The notes beneath the pieces are model-generated. The model saw only the letters and a list, made by a program, of their open reading frames with translations. It searched no databases and was not told the DNA's origin. A stretch of 17,212 nt of DNA from assembly GCF_947254915.1 (NCBI RefSeq), contig NZ_CAMYEZ010000031.1, positions 1-17,212 of the forward strand, written 5' to 3'. Made by a program: the position numbers and the translations under genes. The DNA comes from an uncultured Porphyromonas sp. (GTDB lineage Bacteria; Bacteroidota; Bacteroidia; Bacteroidales; Porphyromonadaceae). Of the stretch, positions 1 through 6,486 are shown one piece after another; within the stretch, counting starts at the first letter, position 1; each line of letters begins with the position of its first letter.

Positions 1-334
1 CCTCAGCCCAATGAGGCTTGTACTCGGCATAGACGTTGAAGATAGAGATCTTTTGATCTGTAGCGTTGACCTCAAGTCTAGCTGCGAGGTCTCCATAGGT
101 AGCGATGGCAGCGAGTCGTCCACGACGTATGCCCATCCTCGTGGTGGGCTGATCGTTAGGAGCCGTGATGTTACCGACCCTGATGTAGTCGCTCTCGGAG
201 CCATACTGCGCGATAGCCTGCACAAAGCCTGTGAAGGTAAAGCGTACCTGCTCCTGAGCGTAAGTAGTCGTACTACTGAGGAGTAGAACGAGAGCGAGTA
301 GAGAGATGAGTCTCCGTTGCATTGTAGAAGTCAT
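1..334 (-). CDS. Outer-membrane porin-like protein, N-terminal part (partial)
   Basis: The reverse strand encodes 111 residues from an ATG at 334 and is still open at the window edge, so the 3' end is missing. A second in-frame ATG at 322 (MQRRL) is an equally good start. Residues 5-27 form a classic signal peptide: basic start, hydrophobic LLALVLLL core, cleavage near TYAQ. The mature part begins VRFTFTGFVQAIAQYGS and continues with MGIRRGRLAAIATYGDL and VYAEYKP. This alternating polar/hydrophobic pattern with 'RRGRL' and 'VYAEYKP' resembles the first strands of phosphate-selective porin O/P-like barrels of Bacteroidetes. I infer an outer-membrane channel. The substrate cannot be told, and another beta-barrel family is possible because only the first strands are visible. 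It is divergent from pdxJ. Confidence 0.7.
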   Translation of the reverse strand, partial: MTSTMQRRLISLLALVLLLSSTTTYAQEQVRFTFTGFVQAIAQYGSESDYIRVGNITAPNDQPTTRMGIRRGRLAAIATYGDLAARLEVNATDQKISIFNVYAEYKPHWAE

Positions 335-369
335 AAGTCTAGAAGTTAGAGATTAAAGTGAAGTCACTG

Positions 370-377
370 CAAAGTTA
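370..377 (-). promoter_or_regulatory. Candidate -7 box for the porin-like gene
   Basis: On the reverse strand this reads TAACTTTG, matching the Bacteroidetes sigma-ABfr -7 consensus TAnnTTTG, and lies about 35 bases before the start codon at 334. No convincing -33 TTG is seen at the expected distance, so the call rests on the -7 box and its position. Confidence 0.4.
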
Positions 378-442
378 ATCATATTCACTGCTATAGACTG
401 CTGGGATTACAATCGTATAGGACGGCTTCATTTATGGTAGTA

Positions 443-622
443 TCAAGGAAATCAAGCAATTCCTCGGTGGAAATTGCCGAATCTCCACGGAGGAATAAAA
501 AAAATCATCGGAACTTTCATTTCATTCTTCCGAAGTTTCATTTCATTCTTCCGAAGTTTTATTTCGTCCCTCGGTGGAGAATTTTTATTTTCTCCCTGGA
601 GCTTTCCGATTTCCTCGGTAGA
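443..622 (+). repeat. Dispersed MITE-like repeat, copy A
   Basis: This is one of four related copies. The left part has GGAAATC followed by TTCCTCGGTGGAAATTGCCG and CTCCACGGAGGAA. The centre has 21-bp units at 500-520 (degenerate), 521-541 and 542-562, each built around CTTCCGAAG or a variant. The right part has TCGGTGGAGAATTTTTATTT and ends GATTTCCTCGGTAGA. The right half is an imperfect reverse complement of the left half. Length is about 180 bp, almost equal to copy C. It lies between the divergent porin-like gene and pdxJ. Short open frames here simply translate the 21-bp units (FFRSFIS-type heptapeptides) and are not genes. The rest of 335-730 shows only the promoter boxes. Confidence 0.85.
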
Positions 623-692
623 GATTGTAATCAGCAGAGATGTAAGAGTGGCTACAGACAGCCTTAATACTGACCATTTCGTCAGAAAGCTA

Positions 693-700
693 TATATTTG
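693..700 (+). promoter_or_regulatory. Candidate -7 box for pdxJ
   Basis: TATATTTG fits the TAnnTTTG consensus and sits 30 bases before the pdxJ ATG, in a suitable place for a short leader. A -33 TTG at about 20 bases upstream is not evident, so this is a partial match. Confidence 0.45.
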
Positions 701-730
701 TAGCATTGAAAATGTAGACGAACATTATAG

Positions 731-1459
731 ATGACGAGACTAAGCGTTAACATTAACAAGATAGCGACCCTCCGCAACGCTCGTGGCGGTGACACGCCCA
801 ATGTGGTATTGGCAGCAAGACGCTGTCAAGAGTTTGGTGCCGAGGGGATCACGGTACACCCGAGACCTGATGAGCGGCACATCACTTATCAAGATGTGAG
901 AGACCTTAGGGAGGTGGTCACCACGGAGTTCAACATTGAGGGCTACCCCTCCGATTCCTTCCTCAATCTCGTCTGCTCGGTACGTCCTGAGCAGGTGACG
1001 CTTGTACCAGACAAGCCTGACGCACTCACCTCTGATAGTGGCTGGGCCGTGGCTGATTGTCGTGACCTGCTCAAGCCGATCGTTGAGCGTCTGAAGCAGG
1101 CGGGCATACGTGTCTCGCTCTTCGTCGGGACCGACCCACGACACATCGAGGCTGCAGCTGAGATTGGTGCCGATCGTGTGGAGCTATACACGGAGCCTTA
1201 CGCGTCGCAGATGGCGCAGAGTGGCGATCCTAAGGTGATCGTCGCTCCCTTTGCAGAGGCGGCTCAGGTAGCTCAGCGTGTTGGTCTAGGAGTCAATGCG
1301 GGGCACGACCTAAATCGTGACAATCTCGCCTACTTCGTCCAGCATGTGACACCACTAGATGAAGTTTCCATAGGACATGCACTCATCAGCGATGCCCTTT
1401 ACCTAGGTCTCGAGGAGACCATCGCACAGTATCTCAAACAGGCTCACTCTAACTCATAA
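731..1459 (+). CDS. pdxJ: Pyridoxine 5'-phosphate synthase
   Basis: PdxJ condenses 3-amino-2-oxopropyl phosphate with 1-deoxyxylulose 5-phosphate to give pyridoxine 5'-phosphate, the last ring-forming step of the DXP-dependent vitamin B6 pathway in the cytoplasm. The 242-residue length is normal for the family. It opens with LSVNINKIATLRNARGG and carries the active-site blocks TVHPRPDERHI (His43), FNIEGYP (Glu70), NAGHDLN (His192) and SIGHALI (His216), matching E. coli His45, Glu72 and His193. These TIM-barrel blocks are in the right order and all expected residues are present. The ATG at 731 follows a TATATTTG box. The exbB gene starts 23 bases after the stop, a pdxJ-exbB order I recall from other Bacteroidales. 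Confidence 0.97.
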   Translation: MTRLSVNINKIATLRNARGGDTPNVVLAARRCQEFGAEGITVHPRPDERHITYQDVRDLREVVTTEFNIEGYPSDSFLNLVCSVRPEQVTLVPDKPDALTSDSGWAVADCRDLLKPIVERLKQAGIRVSLFVGTDPRHIEAAAEIGADRVELYTEPYASQMAQSGDPKVIVAPFAEAAQVAQRVGLGVNAGHDLNRDNLAYFVQHVTPLDEVSIGHALISDALYLGLEETIAQYLKQAHSNS

Positions 1460-1462
1460 ATA

Positions 1463-1470
1463 TACCTTTG
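1463..1470 (+). promoter_or_regulatory. Candidate -7 box for exbB, very close to the start codon
   Basis: TACCTTTG matches TAnnTTTG and begins 3 bases after the pdxJ stop codon. The exbB ATG is at 1483, only 12 bases after the box, so a transcript from it would have almost no leader. No clear -33 TTG is seen within pdxJ at the expected spacing. It may be an internal promoter of the pdxJ operon. Confidence 0.4.
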
Positions 1471-1482
1471 CAAGAATCACTT

Positions 1483-2157
1483 ATGTATCCTATACTTCAG
1501 ATTGCCAATACAGTAGCTGATCAGACAGCTACCGAACCCGCTACGATGTCCCTATGGGAGCTGGCGTGCGCTGGTGGATGGATTATGATCGTCCTCCTAC
1601 TCCTCTCGCTCGTCGCTATCTACGTTTTTGTAGCTAAGTATATCGAGCTACGCAAGGTCAATCGTCCTGACGACTCCCTTATCGCACGCATCAAGGACTA
1701 TCTACAGATGGGGCGCAAAGATAGTGCGATAGCCCTGTGCAAAGAGAAGAACACCCCCGAGGCTCACATGATCGAAAAGGGACTCAAGCGTCTCGGTCAA
1801 CCCGCCTCCGAGGTACTCCCCGCTATTGAAAACGTAGGCTCCTACGAGGTGGGACGTCTCGAGCGTGGACTACCACTGCTAGCGACGATCGCTGCGGGGG
1901 CTCCGATGATTGGTTTCCTCGGTACGGTGACTGGTATGGTACAGGCTTTCTTTGACCTAGCTAATGCACCTGGAGGGATCGATGTATCGCTCCTTTCGAG
2001 CGGTATCTACCAAGCGCTGGTCACAACGGTGGGCGGTCTGATCGTCGGTATCGTGACGCTCTTCCTCTACAACTATTTGGTCGGACAGATCAACCGCATC
2101 GTCAATCGTCTAGAGGCTAACACGCTAGACTTTATGGACGTAATCAACGAACTGTAA
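1483..2157 (+). CDS. exbB: ExbB/TolQ/MotA-family proton channel subunit
   Basis: This inner-membrane subunit forms with ExbD the proton-driven motor that energises TonB. The 224-residue product has three membrane segments (about 31-52, 132-155, 178-200) with a cytoplasmic region between the first two, as expected. The hallmark GFLGTVTGM block is at 144-152, with Thr148 equivalent to E. coli ExbB Thr148. The third segment reads GIYQALVTTVGGL: the position equal to E. coli Glu176 is Gln177, while the following Thr (182) is kept. I chose the ATG at 1483; a TTG five codons upstream overlaps the TACCTTTG box. The exbD gene follows after 32 bases. TolQ is an alternative name, but no tolB or pal is nearby. 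Confidence 0.93.
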   Translation: MYPILQIANTVADQTATEPATMSLWELACAGGWIMIVLLLLSLVAIYVFVAKYIELRKVNRPDDSLIARIKDYLQMGRKDSAIALCKEKNTPEAHMIEKGLKRLGQPASEVLPAIENVGSYEVGRLERGLPLLATIAAGAPMIGFLGTVTGMVQAFFDLANAPGGIDVSLLSSGIYQALVTTVGGLIVGIVTLFLYNYLVGQINRIVNRLEANTLDFMDVINEL

Positions 2158-2189
2158 GCGATCGTGCTACACCCCTTAATGCTAAGCTC

Positions 2190-2639
2190 ATGAGTATCAA
2201 GAGACGCAGTAAGCATATATCTGTATTTAGTATGGCATCAATGACAGATGTCATCTTCCTGCTACTGATCTTCTTTATGGTGGTCAGCACGCTGGTGGTA
2301 CCCAATGCGATCAAGGTGAACTTACCCTCCTCGCAGTCTACCGCCACAACGCAAGAGCCTGTGGCGCGCGTCACAATTGATGCGGAGGGCTACTACTACA
2401 TATCCACAGAGAGTGCGCCTGAGACGACGCTACTACCTGTCGAGGAGCTGGAGGCTAGACTCTACGAGATAGGGGCTGCACACGACGATGAGGAGGACCC
2501 CTACGTAGTCCTCTATGCCGACAGATCAGTGTCGTATGGTGAGATCGTCAAGGTACTCAACGCCTCGGCTACCGCTGGGCTACGTATGATCTTGGCAACG
2601 GAAGCTTTACAAGATAACAGTACGGAGACAGATGTCTAA
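2190..2639 (+). CDS. exbD: ExbD/TolR-family biopolymer transport protein
   Basis: ExbD pairs with ExbB in the TonB motor. The 149-residue protein has a short basic cytoplasmic start (MSIKRRSKH), one membrane helix at about 19-37 and a periplasmic domain. The helix contains the essential acidic residue in the typical setting SMTDVIFLLLIFFMVV (Asp20, equal to Asp25 of E. coli ExbD). The periplasmic part has the usual VTIDAEGYYYI strand and the VVLYADRSVSYGEIVKVLN block of the C-terminal domain. Its last 8 bases overlap the start of tonB (ATG within the end of exbD), which suggests translational coupling. Confidence 0.93.
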   Translation: MSIKRRSKHISVFSMASMTDVIFLLLIFFMVVSTLVVPNAIKVNLPSSQSTATTQEPVARVTIDAEGYYYISTESAPETTLLPVEELEARLYEIGAAHDDEEDPYVVLYADRSVSYGEIVKVLNASATAGLRMILATEALQDNSTETDV

Positions 2640-3417
2640 GGTGCGCTATGATAGATGGATCGCTGGAGGTGTAGCTTTACTGCTACATCTACTCGTCGTG
2701 GGCTTGCTCTTTTGGCTCAGTATGGGTGCCTCTAAGCAAGAGCGTACGAGAGACAAGGAGATATGGATCTCCGTCGGCGTAGATCCAGACTTTGGCGACA
2801 AGATTGAGCAGCAGGGCGACCTAGTCGCAGCATCAACCTCGGCTCGTCCAGCCTCTGCCGCCTCTGAGAGCGCACAGCCTACGCCTCCTCAGCAACAAGC
2901 ACCCAAAGCGCCTGAGGCTACGCCTACGCCACGTCCTACGCCTACACCTGTCCACTCTACAACGACCAAGGAGACACCAAAGCCTGTACAGAAGCCAGCA
3001 ACCCCTTCCAAGCGTGAGGTGGATAATAAGGTGGCTGGACTATTTGACCGCAAGAAGCCAGCGGGCTCTGAGTCTGGAACGGGTAAGAGTGACGCAGGTA
3101 GTGGTGTCGCTGACAAGGGAAAGGCGGGCTCCTCGGCTGGATGGTCGCTGGACGGTCGCTCGATCGTGGGCAATGGCGGACGTCCTGTCATGCCGACACG
3201 CGTACCCGACATACGTGGTACGGTTGTTGTTGAGATTACGGTCAATGCTGCTGGACAGGTGACCAACGCTGAGGTGCGCTTGCGTGGTACCAACGTGGTG
3301 GATAGTAAGCTTCGCTCGGCAGCTCTTCAGGCGGCTCGTAAGACTCGCTTTAACGCTGTGGGAGGAGTTCCTGACCAAAAGGGGACGATCACCTATCACT
3401 TTGATGTCAAGGGTTAG
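2632..3417 (+). CDS. tonB: TonB-family energy transducer
   Basis: TonB spans the periplasm and passes force from ExbB/ExbD to outer-membrane receptors. The 261-residue product has one N-terminal membrane helix at about 11-31 with His19 in it, similar to the functionally important His20 of E. coli TonB. A Pro/Ala/Thr-rich linker follows (about 70-127, including PTPRPTPTP), then a Gly/Ser/Lys-rich stretch. The C-terminal TonB domain covers about 185-261, with RGTVVVEITVNAAGQVTNAE and SAALQAARKTRFNA. The usual 'YP' motif just before this domain is not present; the segment reads PVMPTRVPDIRG. The start overlaps exbD by 8 bases. A TolA-like role is a less likely alternative. Confidence 0.88.
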   Translation: MSKVRYDRWIAGGVALLLHLLVVGLLFWLSMGASKQERTRDKEIWISVGVDPDFGDKIEQQGDLVAASTSARPASAASESAQPTPPQQQAPKAPEATPTPRPTPTPVHSTTTKETPKPVQKPATPSKREVDNKVAGLFDRKKPAGSESGTGKSDAGSGVADKGKAGSSAGWSLDGRSIVGNGGRPVMPTRVPDIRGTVVVEITVNAAGQVTNAEVRLRGTNVVDSKLRSAALQAARKTRFNAVGGVPDQKGTITYHFDVKG

Positions 3418-3477
3418 CTTCCTGAGCAATCTTGACAAGAAACTCTTATTTACCTAGGAACTTTTAGAACAAACAGT

Positions 3478-4035
3478 ATGAGTAACATGAACAATATACT
3501 AGTCTTCCTCGCAGAAGGCTTCGAAGAGGTTGAGGCACTCGCCATCGTTGATGTACTAAGACGTGGCAATCAACCCGTTACCACGGTATCTATCACAGGC
3601 TCTCTCGCTGTAAAAGGCTCACATGACGTAACTATCCAAGCAGATATGCTACTTGAAGAGCTACAGAGCGGAGCGCTCCCCAAGGCTATCGCACTACCTG
3701 GCGGGCTGACCAAGCTCAACGAGTGTGAGCCTCTGCTCGAGTTGATACGTCGTCAGCACGAGGCTGGCGGTACGATCGCTGCTATCTGCGCTTCTCCACG
3801 CGTACTAGGTGCGGCTGGCATAGGCGATGGCAAGATGCGTGCGACCTGTTACCCAGGCTGTGAGGAGCAGGTGCCAGGCTTCGTCTTGACAGGTGCCGAC
3901 GTAGAGGTGTGCGGCCACATTGTCACGGGACGTGGTCCAGCGCTGGCGCTACCCTTTGCCTTCAGACTACTCGAGGAGGTAGCAGGTCGTAAGACCGCCG
4001 AGCAGGTCGCTGCGGGCTTTCTCTACAAACTTTAG
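3478..4035 (+). CDS. DJ-1/PfpI (ThiJ) family protein
   Basis: The 185-residue product matches the length and order of DJ-1/YajL proteins. It starts NILVFLAEGFEEVEALAIVD, where Glu19 equals human DJ-1 Glu18. The nucleophile is Cys104 in AAICASPRVLG, at the nucleophile elbow, and ATCYPG and VTGRGPALALPFAF follow as in the family. Such proteins have been assigned glyoxalase, deglycase or redox-protective roles; which applies here cannot be read from sequence. It lies 60 bases after tonB with no clear promoter or terminator between them, so cotranscription is possible. An alternative start three codons downstream (MNNI, 3487) is equally plausible. Confidence 0.9.
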   Translation: MSNMNNILVFLAEGFEEVEALAIVDVLRRGNQPVTTVSITGSLAVKGSHDVTIQADMLLEELQSGALPKAIALPGGLTKLNECEPLLELIRRQHEAGGTIAAICASPRVLGAAGIGDGKMRATCYPGCEEQVPGFVLTGADVEVCGHIVTGRGPALALPFAFRLLEEVAGRKTAEQVAAGFLYKL

Positions 4036-4046
4036 TTATCTAGTCT

Positions 4047-4070
4047 CCTAGTGGCTCTAGTGCCACTAGG
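4047..4070 (+). other. Perfect 9-bp hairpin after the DJ-1 gene
   Basis: CCTAGTGGC pairs perfectly with GCCACTAGG across the 6-base loop TCTAGT. No run of T follows, so it is not a standard intrinsic terminator. It lies 12 bases after the DJ-1 stop and could stabilise the 3' end of that message or act as a weak terminator before the permease pair. Confidence 0.5.
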
Positions 4071-4075
4071 AACAC

Positions 4076-4117
4076 TAGCCAATAGCTAACAGCCAACGGC
4101 TAATAGCCAATAGCTAA
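4076..4117 (+). repeat. Short direct repeat built from TAGCCAATAGCTAA
   Basis: TAGCCAATAGCTAA occurs at 4076-4089 and again, identical, at 4104-4117. The bases between are variants of the same theme (CAGCCAACGGCTAA). The array ends 7 bases before the permease ATG at 4125. It is a simple AGCCAA/AGCTAA tandem array of unknown role; slippage could change its length. Confidence 0.65.
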
Positions 4118-4124
4118 GCCAAGC

Positions 4125-5261
4125 ATGCGCGTCTTCTTCAAGTTCGTCCGCAAGGAGTTCATCCACATCTTCAGGGATCCGCTTACGCTGATGCTCTTGA
4201 TAGGTATGCCCATCGTCTTGGTGCTAGCCTTCGGCTTTGCGCTCACCTCCGAGGTGAAGCAGATCGATGTGGTCGTGGCGACACCGACGCGCACCTCTTT
4301 TGTTGAGAGCCTCTTCACGCATCTTGACGAGAGCGATGCGGTAGGCTCCGTCAGCTTGATCACACCGCACAAAGATATGGACGAAGCGCTACGCACAGGC
4401 GCAGCGCACGTCATCGTCGTCCTTCCGAACGACATAGACAAAGAGCTACTCGCAGGCACCGAGCCTACGGTCCAGCTCCGCCTGGATGCCAGCGATCCCA
4501 ATACCTCGGCGCTCATCAGTGCGCAGATACAGGGGATCATCTACACGACCGTGCAGGAGTACCTCGAGCAGTTTGGCGCGCTCATAGCCATGCGTATGGC
4601 AGAGCGAAGACCTTACCAGATAGAGACCTTTACGACGCTACTCTACAACCCCGAGATGCGGGCGCCTTACTACTTCGTACCAGGCGTCATGAGCTTGGTC
4701 CTGATGATCATCTGCGCCTTGATGACCTCCGTCTCAATTGTTCGGGAGAAAGAGTTTGGCTCTATGGAGGTCCTACTCACCTCTCCCGTCAATCCGATCA
4801 CTATCCTGCTCTCCAAGACCGTTCCTTACTTCACTCTGAGCATCTTCAACGTGGTCACCATCTTACTCTTGTCACGCTTCGTGCTAGGGGTGCCACTGCT
4901 AGGGTCAGTGAGCGCTATCTTCTTCGTGTCGCTCCTCTTCATCCTCGTGTCGCTCCTCCTCGGTATGCTCATCAGCACCATCACGGACAATCAAACCGCC
5001 GCCATGCTCATCAGTGGCGCGGGACTCCTGCTCCCCGTAGCGATGCTCTCGGGCATGTTCTTCCCAATCGAAAGCATGCCCATACTGCTACAATACTTCG
5101 CACGAGCCATCCCCGCCACTTGGTACTCCATAGCGGTCAAGAAACTGATGATACAAGGGCTCGGCTGGTCCTCGATCCTTTGGGAAGCTCTCATCATGAT
5201 CGGCATGAGCGTCGTGCTAGTCATCCTAGCTCTGCTCAACTTTAAGAAGAAACTAGAGTAA
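4125..5261 (+). CDS. ABC-2 type transporter permease (first of a pair)
   Basis: The 378-residue product has the ABC-2 permease layout: cytoplasmic start (FVRKEFIHIFRDP), helix 1 at about 20-41, a large extracytoplasmic domain (about 42-182), then five helices at about 183-205, 231-252, 262-285, 292-314 and 352-373. The cytoplasmic loop IVREKEFGSMEVLLTSPV (205-222) and the FFPIESMP segment (312-319) are typical of the YhhJ/YbhR-like efflux family. Such permeases form a heterodimer and need a separate ATPase and usually a HlyD-type adaptor. Neither is encoded beside it: upstream is the DJ-1 gene, downstream the second permease after 17 bases. Substrate unknown; drug or lipid export is the family's usual role. 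Confidence 0.88.
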   Translation: MRVFFKFVRKEFIHIFRDPLTLMLLIGMPIVLVLAFGFALTSEVKQIDVVVATPTRTSFVESLFTHLDESDAVGSVSLITPHKDMDEALRTGAAHVIVVLPNDIDKELLAGTEPTVQLRLDASDPNTSALISAQIQGIIYTTVQEYLEQFGALIAMRMAERRPYQIETFTTLLYNPEMRAPYYFVPGVMSLVLMIICALMTSVSIVREKEFGSMEVLLTSPVNPITILLSKTVPYFTLSIFNVVTILLLSRFVLGVPLLGSVSAIFFVSLLFILVSLLLGMLISTITDNQTAAMLISGAGLLLPVAMLSGMFFPIESMPILLQYFARAIPATWYSIAVKKLMIQGLGWSSILWEALIMIGMSVVLVILALLNFKKKLE

Positions 5262-5278
5262 ACCCTCCCTGATATCCT

Positions 5279-6394
5279 ATGCTACTAGCTCTCATACGCA
5301 AAGAGATATACAACCTCCTCCGCAATAGGTTGCTACTCGGGATGGTCGTCATGTACCCTATCGTCGTCTTGATGCTCCTCCCCTTTGCCACGACTACGGA
5401 TATCAAGAACCTCCAGACCGTCGTCATCGACCACGATCACACGTCGCTGTCGCAGAGATTGCAAGAGCAGTTCTTCAGCTCAGGTTACTTTGTCAATGCT
5501 TGGCAGGGAAAGCTTCCCCCCACCCTTCAGGAAGGTATGAAACTCATAGAGGACGGTCAGGCGGATCTCATCATCACCATCCCGCCCCGCTTTGAGGAGC
5601 AGCTCATGCGCTATCAAAAGTCTCAGATCGAGGCAAGGATCAACGCCTTTAACGCTACAAAAGGTGCCGTCGCTGGGGGCTATACGCAGCAGATTGTACA
5701 GCAGTTCGTCACTCAGCTCAACGAGTCAACGGGAATAGAGGAGCTAGCCACCATACCGATCCGCATCGTCGAGGTCAATCGCTACAATCCTCAGATAAAC
5801 TACAAGAACTACATCATCCCAGGTCTCGTCGCCATGCTCATTACGATGACCGCATTCATCCTCCCAGCGCTCAATATGGTGCAGGAGAAGGAGGTCGGCA
5901 CCATCGAGCAGATGAACGTTACGCCGATCCACCCGCTTATCTTCATGCTCTCCAAGGCGCTCCCCTATATCGTCATATCGATATTTATGGTCTTCCTGGC
6001 GCACCCAATCGTCGGACTGCTGTACCGCTTGTGGCCACAAGGCAATGTCGGGATGATGATTGTCGGCACCATGCTTTACGTCCTCGCTATGAGTGGACTG
6101 GGACTCTTTATCACCAACTTTGCGCATACACAGCAGCAGGCGATGTTCTCCTTCTTCTTCGTCTTGATGTTCTTCATCCTGCTCGGAGGGCTCTTCACAC
6201 CGATCGAGGGAATGCCGTCGTGGGCACGTGCCCTGGCCGTGTCGCATCCCTTCACGCACTACAGTATCTTGATGCGCACTTACTACCTCAAGCCAGTAGC
6301 CTTCACCGAGCTGTGGCGCGAGCTGACGGCGCTCTCCGTCTTTGCCGTGGTCAACGCCACCGCCGCCATCCTCACCTACCGCAAGCGCACCTAG
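5279..6394 (+). CDS. ABC-2 type transporter permease (second of a pair)
   Basis: The 371-residue product repeats the architecture of its neighbour: basic start (LIRKEIYNLLRNR), helix 1 at about 19-36, a large extracytoplasmic domain, then five helices in the C-terminal half. The coupling-loop equivalent is MVQEKEVGTIEQMNVTPI and the late loop reads GGLFTPIEGMPSWARAL. Sequence similarity to the first permease is low outside these motifs, as is usual for heterodimeric partners. The 17-base gap implies one transcript. No ATPase follows; the next gene is an unrelated secreted protein with its own promoter box. Substrate is unknown. Confidence 0.88.
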   Translation: MLLALIRKEIYNLLRNRLLLGMVVMYPIVVLMLLPFATTTDIKNLQTVVIDHDHTSLSQRLQEQFFSSGYFVNAWQGKLPPTLQEGMKLIEDGQADLIITIPPRFEEQLMRYQKSQIEARINAFNATKGAVAGGYTQQIVQQFVTQLNESTGIEELATIPIRIVEVNRYNPQINYKNYIIPGLVAMLITMTAFILPALNMVQEKEVGTIEQMNVTPIHPLIFMLSKALPYIVISIFMVFLAHPIVGLLYRLWPQGNVGMMIVGTMLYVLAMSGLGLFITNFAHTQQQAMFSFFFVLMFFILLGGLFTPIEGMPSWARALAVSHPFTHYSILMRTYYLKPVAFTELWRELTALSVFAVVNATAAILTYRKRT

Positions 6395-6430
6395 CTCTCA
6401 GCTAACAGTCTCTATTCCAATTTATTTTTG

Positions 6431-6438
6431 TATCTTTG
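6431..6438 (+). promoter_or_regulatory. Candidate -7 box for the LRR protein gene
   Basis: TATCTTTG matches TAnnTTTG and lies 48 bases before the ATG at 6487. A TTG start within the box at 6436 would extend the reading frame, but that would put the start inside the promoter and ahead of the signal peptide, so 6487 is preferred. Confidence 0.5.
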
Positions 6439-6486
6439 GAGGGGTTAGTTCTAATCCGAAGACTATTCACCACACACTATAATCAT

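Noticed and set aside
11..286. A plus-strand 91-residue open frame at the window start
   Set aside because: The reverse strand of the same bases encodes a signal peptide and porin-like strands in one frame from 334 to the window edge, which is far more protein-like.
434..734. Short open frames on both strands between the porin-like gene and pdxJ
   Set aside because: They translate the 21-bp repeat units into FFRSFIS or ILPKFHF heptads; low complexity and shared by all repeat copies.
731..4035. A Tol-Pal locus instead of ExbBD-TonB
   Set aside because: No tolB or pal gene follows, and the third protein has a TonB-type proline-rich linker and C-terminal domain.
5744..6259. A 171-residue minus-strand frame in the second permease
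   Set aside because: Extremely rich in His, Glu, Asp and Arg, as expected for the antisense of a membrane protein gene; shadow frame.
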